Under the pieces are notes generated by a model. It made no database searches. It was not told the origin of the DNA and worked only from the letters and a program-made list of their open reading frames with translations. This document shows, one piece after another, positions 26,163 through 34,266 of a stretch of 64,000 nucleotides of DNA. The DNA is from Nostoc sp. CENA543 (GTDB lineage Bacteria; Cyanobacteriota; Cyanobacteriia; Cyanobacteriales; Nostocaceae), in assembly GCF_002896875.1 (NCBI RefSeq), contig NZ_CP023278.1, positions 3,038,001 through 3,102,000 on the forward strand, written 5' to 3'. Each line of letters opens with the position of its first letter. Positions within the stretch are counted from its first letter, which is position 1. The position numbers and the translations under genes are program-made.

Positions 26163-27821
26163 TCATGATAGAAATCTAGTCCATTGGTACTTATGAACTA
26201 TAGTATGTGTTTGCCATTGGGGATCAGGATGCGGGTAGTCTAGGCGATAGTGTCCACCCCGGCTTTCAGTCCTAAATGCCGCACTTTTGAGAATAAGATA
26301 GGCAACATCCAACAAATTGCGGGTTTCAGCCCACAGTCGAACTTGCTGATCAACTTCCGGAAAGTGAAATTTAATTCCTGTTTGCGACTTTACGTCGATG
26401 AGGAATTGGCTTAAGGGCAAAGTAGCAAAATCTTGCCGCCAAGATTCTACAGTGGCGATCGCACTTGTCAAACTTGACTGTTCCCTACAAATACCCGCAC
26501 TTTGCCACATGAGACGGGGTAATTTTTCTCGGAACGTAGCTAGTTGTGTTTGCTGGTTGTGCCATTCTTGAACATCCAGAGTCAATTCCCTAGCGGGTAA
26601 TACTGATAATGGGAAATCTTCTGGCTCAGGAAGTTGAATTTGTGCTAACTGCGCGCCAAAAACAATACACTCTAAAAGAGAATTACTAGCTAAACGGTTA
26701 GCTCCGTGAACTCCCGTACTCGCAGTTTCTCCGACTGCGTATAATCCCGGAATATTAGTCCGATTCATTAAATCAGTGGCAATTCCACCCATCCAGTAGT
26801 GGGCGGCTGGGGCGACGGGGATGGGTTCATGAAAGACATCGATGCCCCAACGCTGACATACTTGAATAATGTTGGGGAAGCGTTGGCGAATTTTTTCTGG
26901 GGGGATAGGACGCATATCCAGCCACACATGGGCGGTAGCAGGATCAACGGCTGTACGTTGCAAGTGGCTAAAAATAGCTCTGCTGACTACATCTCTGGGT
27001 GCAAGTTCACCAGCCGGATGATAATCAAAAGCAAACCGCCGTCCCTCATTGTCAATCAAATGCGCGCCTTCTCCACGCACAGCTTCACTAATCAGAAAGC
27101 GTCCAGGTTTAGTCAAAGCTGTAGGATGAAACTGCACAAACTCTAAATCACGCAGAATTGCTCCGGCGCGCCAAGCAATTGCCACGCCATCACCGGTACT
27201 GACGGCTGGGTTGGTAGTTTGGGCAAATACCTGTCCACCGCCACCGGTAGCTAACACCACAGCCCTAGCTTGAATGAGGCGAACTTCACCTTGATAAAAT
27301 AAGCTAATGCCTTGACATTGACCGCTTTCTGGTGACACGCACAGACTCAGAGCTAAAGCCTGCTGAATCACCAGAATATTTTGACGACGTAAAACTTGGG
27401 CAGTGAGGGTAGTTGTCACTTCTCGTCCGGTGGTATCGGCAGCATGGAGAACCCGATGACGAGAATGGGCAGCTTCTAAAGTTAGAGCTAAATTTTGATT
27501 GTGACGGTCAAAAGCTACCCCTAAATTGACTAACGATTGAATACAACTAGGGGCTTGTTGGGCGAGAAACTCCACTGCATCGACATCACATAAACCTGCC
27601 CCTGCCTTGAGTGTATCCTCAATATGAAGGGTGGGAGAATCATCAGGAGCGATCGCGGCGGCAATACCACCTTGCGCCCAATCACTAGCAGAGAGAGAAA
27701 CCGTTTCTTTAGTAATCAAGCCAACACTTAAAGATTCTGGCAGACACAAAGCTGTATACAGTCCAGCTGCACCAGCACCGACTACTAAAACGTCAAATTG
27801 GCTAGGTATGTCTATTTGCAA
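26163..27821 (-). CDS. nadB: L-aspartate oxidase NadB
   Basis: 552 residues from a TTG at 27821. There is no ATG or GTG between the upstream repeat block and the FAD motif VLVVGAGAAGLYTAL, so an alternative start codon is required. Seen: the FAD-binding region, SDWAQGGIAAAI, the active-site region HFHP-type loop (EFVQFHPTAL), EAVRGEGAHLI, and HGANRLASNSLLE. NadB oxidises L-aspartate to iminoaspartate, the first step of bacterial NAD synthesis with NadA. Its relation to succinate dehydrogenase flavoproteins is distant, and the NadB features are clear. The long open frame upstream (to 27992) is translated repeat, not protein. psbU lies upstream on the same strand. Confidence 0.92.
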   Translation of the reverse strand: MQIDIPSQFDVLVVGAGAAGLYTALCLPESLSVGLITKETVSLSASDWAQGGIAAAIAPDDSPTLHIEDTLKAGAGLCDVDAVEFLAQQAPSCIQSLVNLGVAFDRHNQNLALTLEAAHSRHRVLHAADTTGREVTTTLTAQVLRRQNILVIQQALALSLCVSPESGQCQGISLFYQGEVRLIQARAVVLATGGGGQVFAQTTNPAVSTGDGVAIAWRAGAILRDLEFVQFHPTALTKPGRFLISEAVRGEGAHLIDNEGRRFAFDYHPAGELAPRDVVSRAIFSHLQRTAVDPATAHVWLDMRPIPPEKIRQRFPNIIQVCQRWGIDVFHEPIPVAPAAHYWMGGIATDLMNRTNIPGLYAVGETASTGVHGANRLASNSLLECIVFGAQLAQIQLPEPEDFPLSVLPARELTLDVQEWHNQQTQLATFREKLPRLMWQSAGICREQSSLTSAIATVESWRQDFATLPLSQFLIDVKSQTGIKFHFPEVDQQVRLWAETRNLLDVAYLILKSAAFRTESRGGHYRLDYPHPDPQWQTHTIVHKYQWTRFLS

Positions 27822-27990
27822 GGTTAGGGAATGGGGAATGGGGAATGGGGAATGGGGGCTGGGGAATGGGAAGATGGGGAAGTGTGGGGAGTGTGGGGAG
27901 TGTGGAGAGAGAGGGGGGAAAGATTTCTTCCTTATCCTCCCACACCTCCCACACCTCCCACACTTCCTGCTTGCCCAATGCCCCATTCCC
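27822..27990. repeat. CCCCATT-type repeats plus 107-bp hairpin repeat, copy 2
   Basis: GGGGAAT units at 27829-27867, then 27868-27974, which matches 1334-1440 with only 4 mismatches, then CCCAATGCCCCATT units. The block lies directly upstream of the nadB start, so it is part of the nadB leader RNA and could fold into a long stem. Confidence 0.88.
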
Positions 27991-28018
27991 AATAAATGCC
28001 CCTTGATTACATAATAAG

Positions 28019-28051
28019 ACTCCCACCCCCTGGTACAGAGAGTGGGTGAGT
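28019..28051 (-). terminator. Probable psbU terminator
   Basis: On the minus strand ACTCACCCAC pairs with GTGGGAGT (one bulge) about 30 bp after the psbU stop, followed by CTTATTATG. Moderate rather than strong. Confidence 0.5.
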
Positions 28052-28077
28052 TTTCTTGATAGTAACTACATGAAAAA

Positions 28078-28506
28078 TTATCTGTAGATACCGTTATTAA
28101 AGCGATCGTCGCCTTCGTTGAAAACAGAATCTAGTTCTGTCACAGTGAAGTTATCTAAATTGGCTTGCAGCAGTTCTTTCTGGCGATCGCTTAATCCAGG
28201 TAAATCCAATATGTCCTCTACTTTAGAGTAGGGGGCATTTTTAATGATTTTTTTGGCCAAAGTGGGGTATAAACCTGGATAGGTTTGAAAAGCTCTGACA
28301 TTGGTATTGTTCAAATCAATTTTTTTACCAAAATCTGTTGCTAGTTTTTGATCGGCTCGATTCCGCAGTTCAACTGCTAAAACTGGGACTTGAGGCATAA
28401 CAAAACTTTGTAAATTGGCAGCTTGGGCAATTTGAGTTGTACCCAACCATCCCCAGCAGCCAAGCAACAAACTAAATACTGTTAATAAACGCACCAATCC
28501 TTTCAC
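28078..28506 (-). CDS. psbU: Photosystem II 12 kDa extrinsic protein PsbU
   Basis: 142 residues from a GTG at 28506. A good Shine-Dalgarno sequence (AGAGGT) lies about 8 nt upstream of that GTG and decides the start against the ATG at 28527/28530. The N-terminus is a lumenal signal peptide (hydrophobic [16 protein letters not shown], cleavage after AQAA near residue 30). The mature part has the helix-hairpin-helix signature [20 protein letters not shown] and [16 protein letters not shown]. PsbU binds the lumenal side of PSII with PsbO and PsbV and stabilises the Mn4CaO5 cluster. Followed by a terminator-like hairpin and nadB. Confidence 0.96.
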   Translation of the reverse strand: MKGLVRLLTVFSLLLGCWGWLGTTQIAQAANLQSFVMPQVPVLAVELRNRADQKLATDFGKKIDLNNTNVRAFQTYPGLYPTLAKKIIKNAPYSKVEDILDLPGLSDRQKELLQANLDNFTVTELDSVFNEGDDRFNNGIYR

Positions 28507-28738
28507 GATTTTTTTACCTCTTTCCATCAAACTGAAATAACAGCGTTAAGCTAACAGCTGGCAACAATCTCTAGTACATCATGATCAGCTTGTGACTACT
28601 GACTTTTGAGCCTTACGGGTTAGATAGTTACTTTCCGGTGCAGGGCGACAGGAACGCGCTATCTCACTATCGATTGTTAACCAAAAGCTGATGGCTTAAT
28701 CAACACACAGCAGCCATCAGAAACTAATATACAGCTTA

Positions 28739-28876
28739 TTAATGGCCACAATCTTTGCTGCTACTTACTTCGCGATGAAAATTCATTTCTTCATCGATCT
28801 GGCTACGGCTATAAAACCCCACTTGCTTCAATAAAATGGGGTAATAACTGGTGATGAATGTGGGCTTTTGATCCAA
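28739..28876 (-). other. Candidate 45-residue open frame, weak
   Basis: A minus frame from TTG 28876 to TAA 28739 begins 9 nt after the stop of the next upstream gene and would encode a polar peptide ending EVSSSKDCGH. It has no Shine-Dalgarno sequence and no known family; the wider 28507-28884 gap otherwise shows only a weak hairpin ACCCCA/TGGGGT at 28816-28842. Listed so the gap is not left blank. Confidence 0.15.
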
Positions 28877-28884
28877 AATTGGTC

Positions 28885-29268
28885 TTAAGGGCCGACTCTG
28901 GTAACTCTCATACAGCCCCGACCATCGTTGTAAACTTGAAAAATCGAGTATTCGTCAGACTGAACTAGTCTAGAAACGTATTGAGCTGCACTAGAGGCGC
29001 GATCGCAAATAGTTGTTGGTTCACCAGATCGTAAAGCTCGGTCTGACCATGTACATTGTCCAGGAGATAAGCCTTGGGGTGCTGCTCCTCGTCCTGCTTG
29101 AAAATTAATACGTACGCCGTTTCCACCATCGTTTTGTATGGATAGTGTACCGCCACCACGGCAAGTCATGGGATAGCTAGTTTGAGCATTAGCTGTATTG
29201 AAAGTGAACATTGGCGATAAAACCGCAAATACAGCTACAAATCTGGCAAAATTAGCATTAACTGTCAT
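28885..29268 (-). CDS. Predicted secreted Cys-containing protein, unknown function
   Basis: 127 residues. The ATG at 29268 is preceded by AGGAG with 7-nt spacing, which decides against a TTG two codons upstream. The signal peptide is clear (FARFVAVFAVLSPMF, cleavage after ANAQ near residue 29). The mature domain has four Cys (MTCRGGG, GQCTWSD, TICDRAS, RGCMRV) that could pair as two disulfides in the periplasm. The TCRGGG start and QCTW element look like a small beta-rich domain seen in several bacterial secreted proteins, but I cannot name it. Monocistronic in appearance. Confidence 0.75.
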   Translation of the reverse strand: MTVNANFARFVAVFAVLSPMFTFNTANAQTSYPMTCRGGGTLSIQNDGGNGVRINFQAGRGAAPQGLSPGQCTWSDRALRSGEPTTICDRASSAAQYVSRLVQSDEYSIFQVYNDGRGCMRVTRVGP

Positions 29269-29396
29269 TTTCAAACTCCTGAAGACTAAAAATTAGTTAA
29301 CAGTCTTCTATCTATTTCTGTTTAGGTTTGATGACAGGTTTTTATGCAATTAGTTGTTAGTCATTGGTCAACTAGAACTGATAAGTGACCAGTATT

Positions 29397-30176
29397 TTAA
29401 GCTGCCAAGGCTGCTATCAGAAATAGACTGTCTACCAAAATTGTACTTAACACTGCACCGCCAAAGGCATACCAATGGTGCTGTTTTTTGCTGAGTGGGA
29501 GGATACCTGCAACTAGCAAAACCGTAGCCAAAATGATGGCTGAGGCTACACCCCAGGGGGTTTGTACTTGTTTAACGGCGGCTTGTAAAATCACAGCAAT
29601 TTGGCTGGGTTCTACTTCCATAATTTGCCGCCAATAGGGTATTAACTTCACTAAATAAAAGTAAACATCTGTTAAGACAGTACCGAATAAAGAACCTAAA
29701 TAAAACCAGTTACCAACTTTGCCCCAATTACGTAACAAACACCAACAAGCGAAGGGTAAACCAATAGATTCTACTGGTAAATGCCATAAAGGTTCAAAAC
29801 GCAGCCAACCCCAGTAAATTGAACCCGCTAACCAACTCCAGCTAAAGCCTAAAAGTAAATCCCCCCACAGATAAGTTTGTGGGCGTGACATTAACCTAAA
29901 ACTCAGCCATACCCAAAAGCCTGTGATGGCTAAACTAACACTGGGAAGCGATCGCACAAGTGGTGCTTCAATAAATACTGGTACTGATACTAAAAACACA
30001 GCCGCAGCGAACACTAACCAAGTTTTTTGTACAGTTACAAATAGAGGAAGAGAAGCAGAAGCTTTGAGAGTAGATTCTAATGCCCTAATATCCCTTGGTT
30101 CTGTCTCCCTGGGGGTTAATTCCGTAGCAATAGCGGTGGTAGAAGGAGTATAGGAGGACAAAGTATTATTAATCAA
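29397..30176 (-). CDS. DUF3120-type membrane protein
   Basis: 259 residues with about seven hydrophobic segments after a polar N-terminal 45 residues (TTKATAIATEL-like, Thr-rich). Segments such as WLVFAAAVFLVSVPVFIEAPLVR and GSIYWGWLRFEPLWHLPVE match a cyanobacteria-specific integral membrane family (DUF3120) without known function. ATG at 30176. The distribution in oxygenic phototrophs is my reading of the family; a role in the thylakoid or plasma membrane is an inference. Divergent from uppP. Confidence 0.75.
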   Translation of the reverse strand: MINNTLSSYTPSTTAIATELTPRETEPRDIRALESTLKASASLPLFVTVQKTWLVFAAAVFLVSVPVFIEAPLVRSLPSVSLAITGFWVWLSFRLMSRPQTYLWGDLLLGFSWSWLAGSIYWGWLRFEPLWHLPVESIGLPFACWCLLRNWGKVGNWFYLGSLFGTVLTDVYFYLVKLIPYWRQIMEVEPSQIAVILQAAVKQVQTPWGVASAIILATVLLVAGILPLSKKQHHWYAFGGAVLSTILVDSLFLIAALAA

Positions 30177-30237
30177 AATTTTAATAATTGTTACTAAACT
30201 TTATATTACCCAAGATAACACACAGCAAAATCCCCCC

Positions 30238-30360
30238 CTGGGGCATTTATATATTACTACTATTTTGCGTGGAATTGGGCATGGGGGAGGAATTGGTGCA
30301 GGGGGCAAGGGGGAGAAAAATTTCTCCATTTCTCCCTGCACCTAGTCCCCAGTCCCTAAT
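30238..30360. repeat. Hairpin repeat B, copy 1, with CCCCAGT units
   Basis: GGGCATGG, AGGAATTGGTGCAGGG and a GGAGAAAAATTTCTCC palindrome at 30277-30342, bounded by GGTGCAGGG / CCCTGCACC arms, then AGTCCCCAGTCCCTAATCCC. A sister copy is at 63280-63350. It lies in the uppP upstream region. Confidence 0.75.
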
Positions 30361-30476
30361 CCCATCTATTGCACAGCCAACTAGAACATGAGATGCTTTG
30401 TGGAGCGATTTTCCTGGCAAGTTATTTAGACACCTGTTTGTTTAATTATGTAATCACAGCGATCGCAGGTAGACTC

Positions 30477-31439
30477 ATGACTTTATTGAAACGTCGGTAT
30501 TTTGTGCTGCTAGGTGCAGTTTCTACGGCTTTATCGGTGGCGGCTTTTCCCCTGCAAGTTCTTAGCACTCCAGGGAATGGGGGAACAGTTGGGGTAAAAG
30601 CAATGAATATTTGGCAAGCCATTGTTTTAGGCTTTGTGCAGGGAATGACGGAGTTTTTACCCATTAGTAGTACCGCTCATTTGAAGGTAGTACCCGTAGT
30701 TTTGGGTTGGGGTGATCCTGGGGTAGCCTTTACTGCTGTCATTCAGCTAGGTAGTATATTTGCGGTTTTGTGGTATTTCTGGGGTGATTTGTTCAGGATT
30801 TTCAAGGGAGCAACTAGAGCGATCGCCTTGAAAGATTACCATGATTATGATTTACGCCTATTGTTGGGTATTATTTTGGGGACTTTACCAATAGTTTTAT
30901 TGGGACTGTTAATTAAACGATTTATCCCCGATTATGATAATTCTCCCATTAGAAGTTTAGGTGCGATCGCTATTGCTTCAATTTTCATGTCAATATTATT
31001 AGGCTTGGCAGAAAAACTCGGTCAGCGTCAGCGAGATTTTGAACACTTGACGATGCAAGATGGCTTACTGATGGGTTTAGCCCAAGCCTTGGCTTTAGTT
31101 CCTGGGGTATCGCGTTCTGGTTCTACCCTCACTGGGGGGTTATTTATGGGCTTACAACGGGAAACCGCCGCTAGATTTTCCTTTTTGCTAGGAATTCCTG
31201 CTATTACCTTAGCAGGGCTAGTCTCATTAAAAGATGTTTTAGATACCAGTTTAGGGAGTGGAGAGATTATTCCCTTAGTCGCTGGAGTAATTTCGGCGGC
31301 TATTTTTTCTTATATTGCGATCGCGGGTTTACTGCGCTTCCTCAAAACTCAAAGCACTTGGGTATTCATTTGGTATCGCTTAATATTTGGTGTAGTGATT
31401 TTAAGCGCAATTGGTGCCGGATTTTTGAAAAATAGCTGA
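30477..31439 (+). CDS. uppP: Undecaprenyl-diphosphatase UppP (BacA)
   Basis: 320 residues from ATG 30477; an upstream in-frame ATG at 30393 and one at 30369 would add 28 or 36 residues that show no family match. Signature motifs: QGMTEFLPISSTAHL and PGVSRSGSTLTGGL, the two conserved active-site loops, plus about eight membrane helices. The enzyme removes one phosphate from undecaprenyl diphosphate, recycling the lipid carrier for peptidoglycan and glycan export; excess gives bacitracin resistance. The N-terminal hydrophobic segment before VKAMNIWQAI is typical of cyanobacterial members, making them longer than the roughly 270-residue enterobacterial form. Confidence 0.93.
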   Translation: MTLLKRRYFVLLGAVSTALSVAAFPLQVLSTPGNGGTVGVKAMNIWQAIVLGFVQGMTEFLPISSTAHLKVVPVVLGWGDPGVAFTAVIQLGSIFAVLWYFWGDLFRIFKGATRAIALKDYHDYDLRLLLGIILGTLPIVLLGLLIKRFIPDYDNSPIRSLGAIAIASIFMSILLGLAEKLGQRQRDFEHLTMQDGLLMGLAQALALVPGVSRSGSTLTGGLFMGLQRETAARFSFLLGIPAITLAGLVSLKDVLDTSLGSGEIIPLVAGVISAAIFSYIAIAGLLRFLKTQSTWVFIWYRLIFGVVILSAIGAGFLKNS

Positions 31440-31577
31440 TTGTACGCATTTAGCGATTGAGAGAAATTTATAGATATCGCTCAAATTGAGGCAATTGCCT
31501 GGGATGATCAAAGTAGGCGGTGCTGAAGATAGTCTACGCCTACCAATCATTCGAGATATCCTCAACGGCAATGATTC

Positions 31578-32525
31578 ATGCGTCGAGATTCGATTTTCTA
31601 CAAAATATTCCAACAATCCCCAACTTTATTATTTGAACTATTGACAAATCCGCCAGAAAATGCAGATAAATATAAATTCGACTCGGTAGCTGTCAAAGAA
31701 CCTAAATTTGAAATTGATGGGGTATTTTTACCGCCAGAAAATGCAACTCCTGGGACTGTGTATTTTTGTGAAGTCCAATTCCAAAAAGACGAAAAACTTT
31801 ATGAAAGGGTATTTGCAGAGTCTTCACTCTATTTTTACCGCAACCGTGACCGATTTAGCGATTGGCAAGCCGTAATTATCTATCCTTCCCGTAGTATTGA
31901 ACAAAGTGATACTCGTCCCCATCGGACATTACTCAACGGCGACCAAGTACATCGCATATATTTAGATGAGTTGGGAGATATCCGTTCTTTACCTTTGTGG
32001 GTAGCGGTGATGGTGTTAACTACATTAGACCCAGAACAAGCCCCATCACAATCCAGGTATTTATTAACTAGAACTCGTCAAGAAACTGCTGCACCAGTCA
32101 GCAATGCGATAATTGAAATAATTACCACGATTATCGCTTATCGGTTTGAGCAACTAAGTCGAAAGGAGGTGGAGTCAATGTTAGACATCACACTGAAAGA
32201 AACACGAGTTTATCGAGAAATCAAAGAAGAAGGACTAGAGGAAGGACGAAAAGAAGGACTAGAGGAAGGACGAAAAGAAGGACTAGAGGAAGGACGAAAA
32301 GAAGGACTAGAGGAAGGACGAGAAGAGGGACGAGAGGAAGGACGAGAAACAACTGCTAATATTATCAACCGGCAGTTAACAAAGCGATTTGGTGAACTTC
32401 CTCAACAAACAAGTGCGTTGATTGCAGGTTTACCATTACCTGTTTTGGCACAATTGGGTGAAGCGTGGCTGGATTTTACTAGTGTGGCTGACTTACAAGC
32501 TTGGTTGCAGGGGCGCACTAGTTAA
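31578..32525 (+). CDS. Rpn/DUF2887-type putative nuclease with coding repeats
   Basis: 315 residues. The N-terminal half is a PD-(D/E)XK-like nuclease domain (FEIDGVFLPPE, then VYFCEVQFQKDEKLYERV with the D...E-x-Q pattern). It matches cyanobacterial DUF2887/Rpn-type proteins related to transposase_31 and recombination-promoting nucleases. The C-terminal part (about residues 218-257) is five repeats of EGLEEGRK and variants encoded by a 24-bp tandem DNA repeat, followed by a DUF4351-like end (LTKRFGELPQQTSALIAGLP). These families are numerous in Nostocales with unknown cellular role. Start ATG at 31578. No partner gene. Confidence 0.82.
   Translation: MRRDSIFYKIFQQSPTLLFELLTNPPENADKYKFDSVAVKEPKFEIDGVFLPPENATPGTVYFCEVQFQKDEKLYERVFAESSLYFYRNRDRFSDWQAVIIYPSRSIEQSDTRPHRTLLNGDQVHRIYLDELGDIRSLPLWVAVMVLTTLDPEQAPSQSRYLLTRTRQETAAPVSNAIIEIITTIIAYRFEQLSRKEVESMLDITLKETRVYREIKEEGLEEGRKEGLEEGRKEGLEEGRKEGLEEGREEGREEGRETTANIINRQLTKRFGELPQQTSALIAGLPLPVLAQLGEAWLDFTSVADLQAWLQGRTS
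32229..32348 (+). repeat. 24-bp tandem repeat inside the nuclease gene (5 units)
   Basis: Three exact copies of a 24-bp unit (32229, 32253, 32277), a fourth with one change and a fifth more diverged. Each unit is eight codons, so gain or loss keeps the reading frame. Confidence 0.95.
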
Positions 32526-32561
32526 GCTGAGAAACTTTCATTTCAGAAATATTCCCTATTT

Positions 32562-32622
32562 AGGGTATGTCAGTGTAAAAGAGCCTATCTATCCCCAGAG
32601 ATTATTCATACTGACGTACCCT
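32562..32622. repeat. Inverted repeat AGGGTATGTCAGT/ACTGACGTACCCT
   Basis: 13-bp arms with one mismatch separated by 35 bp, in the 307-bp gap after the nuclease gene. It might be a small mobile remnant or a weak terminator. The remainder of the gap holds TTGACTATGGACT-type repeats (about 32787-32826) just before the next gene. Confidence 0.5.
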
Positions 32623-32832
32623 ACTCATTTGTTTAAAGCACAAAGCAACGAAGTATTAAACTCTGATTCCAAAATTTTTTCTCAAAGTTAAAAAACTGTA
32701 AATTAATAATCAGTAAGAAGTAAATAGTCAAATACAGATGCGATTAATCACGTATTTACAGTAGTCACCTGTGATTAAGACTACAGACTGTTGACTATGG
32801 ACTATTGACTATGGACTGTTGACTTATAACAT

Positions 32833-34176
32833 ATGACCACTATTCGTCCAGCTAAAATTACTAAGGTATTACCAGATTCCATCGCAGCTGAAATTGGCTT
32901 CGAGGTGGGGGATGCGATCGCGGCTATCAATGGTACCCAACCCCGTGATTTAATTGATTATAAATTTCTCTGTGCAGATGAATTTTTAGAATTAGAAGTT
33001 TTAGATGCGTCTGGTAAAACCCATTATATTGAAATCGAAAAAGATTACGACGAAGACTTGGGGCTAGAGTTTGAAACAGCACTGTTTGATGGATTAATTC
33101 AGTGCAATAATCGTTGTCCGTTTTGTTTTATCGAGCAACAACCACCAGGAAAACGTTCAAGCTTATACTTTAAAGACGACGATTATCGTTTAAGCTTTTT
33201 GTATGGTTCTTATTTAACCCTCACCAACTTACCGGAAAGGGAATGGCAAAGGATCGAGCAGATGCGGCTATCTCCTTTGTATGTTTCCGTCCATGCTACA
33301 GAACCAGACACCAGAATTCGGCTGTTGAAAAATCAGCGTGCAGGACAAATTTTACAACAATTGCGCTGGTTTCAAAGCAGACGGCTGCAAATTCATGCTC
33401 AAGTTGTCGTCTGTCCAGGAATAAATGATGGTCAACACCTGGAACAAACCCTACGGGATTTAGCGTCATTTTATACTGGTGAAGTGCCTACTGTGGCATC
33501 GGTGGCAGTCGTACCCGTAGGTTTGACGAGATTCCGTCCCCAAGAAGACGAACTCATTCCCGTAACTCCAGAAAAGGCTCAAGAAGTAATTGCCCAAGTG
33601 CAATCACTCACTAGAGAATTTCGCCAAAAATTTGGTTCTAATGTTGCTTGGTTAGCTGATGAATGGTTTTTGATTGCTGGGGCAGAATTACCCCGTGAAT
33701 CAGATTATGAAGAGTATCCCCAAATCGATAACGGCGTGGGTTCAATTCGCCTATTTATTAAGCAATTTGAAATGGCAGCAGCAGAATTATTACCAGCTAA
33801 AATTTCACCTCAAAGAAAACTAACTTGGGTGGTTGGTAATGCGGTAGAAAAAGCCTTTAAACCGATTCTACAACGCTTAAATAACGTTGTAGGTTTAGAA
33901 GTGAATATGCAGGCTTTATCTAGTGATTATTGGGGGCAAAATATTAGTGTAACTGGCTTAATTACAGGTCACGACTTAGTTTTAAAATTACAAGGGCAAG
34001 ATTTAGGTGAGGGAATTTTGCTACCTAATGTCATGCTTAAACATGGAGAATTGTTATTTTTAGATGACATGACTGTGGCAGAAGTAGAGCAGAAATTAAA
34101 TACCAAAATTCTTCCTGTGGCGGGAGTGGAAGAATTAATCAAGACCTGCATTAGTAATAGTGTGAATATTGAGTGA
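32833..34176 (+). CDS. PDZ/Fe-S (DUF512) putative oxidoreductase of cyanobacteria
   Basis: 447 residues. The N-terminus is a PDZ-like domain (VLPDSIAAEIGFEVGDAI, about 1-70). A radical-SAM-like Cys cluster follows, CNNRCPFCFIEQ (Cys91, 95, 98), then YFKDDDYRLSFLYGSY and TLTNL. The C-terminal half fits the DUF512 domain (ESDYEEYPQIDNGVGSIRLF). The family (TIGR03279) is described as a cyanobacterial FeS-containing oxidoreductase and has bacterial relatives of the PDZ-radical SAM type. The substrate is unknown. ATG at 32833 follows repeats. It is followed by the glycoside hydrolase gene on the same strand, at 90 bp distance. Confidence 0.85.
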   Translation: MTTIRPAKITKVLPDSIAAEIGFEVGDAIAAINGTQPRDLIDYKFLCADEFLELEVLDASGKTHYIEIEKDYDEDLGLEFETALFDGLIQCNNRCPFCFIEQQPPGKRSSLYFKDDDYRLSFLYGSYLTLTNLPEREWQRIEQMRLSPLYVSVHATEPDTRIRLLKNQRAGQILQQLRWFQSRRLQIHAQVVVCPGINDGQHLEQTLRDLASFYTGEVPTVASVAVVPVGLTRFRPQEDELIPVTPEKAQEVIAQVQSLTREFRQKFGSNVAWLADEWFLIAGAELPRESDYEEYPQIDNGVGSIRLFIKQFEMAAAELLPAKISPQRKLTWVVGNAVEKAFKPILQRLNNVVGLEVNMQALSSDYWGQNISVTGLITGHDLVLKLQGQDLGEGILLPNVMLKHGELLFLDDMTVAEVEQKLNTKILPVAGVEELIKTCISNSVNIE

Positions 34177-34266
34177 TGAAATCTCAGTCATTTTTCGGAG
34201 GTAAAGTATAGCTATTTTGCCTCATAAATAAGGGATAAAGATTAATTAATTTGTGAGGGGTAAGTA

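Noticed and set aside
27822-27992. Open frame extending nadB upstream by 57 codons
   Set aside because: The codons are low-complexity repeat (Ser/Pro/His rich), identical in type to the reverse side of the repeat at 1334-1440, so it is not a real N-terminus.
30369-30476. N-terminal extension of UppP
   Set aside because: The first 36 codons have no family match; the ATG at 30477 gives a normal cyanobacterial UppP, although the exact start is not proven.
32229-32348. Tandem repeat considered as CRISPR
   Set aside because: Units are directly adjacent, without spacers, and are in frame within a gene; no cas genes in the window.
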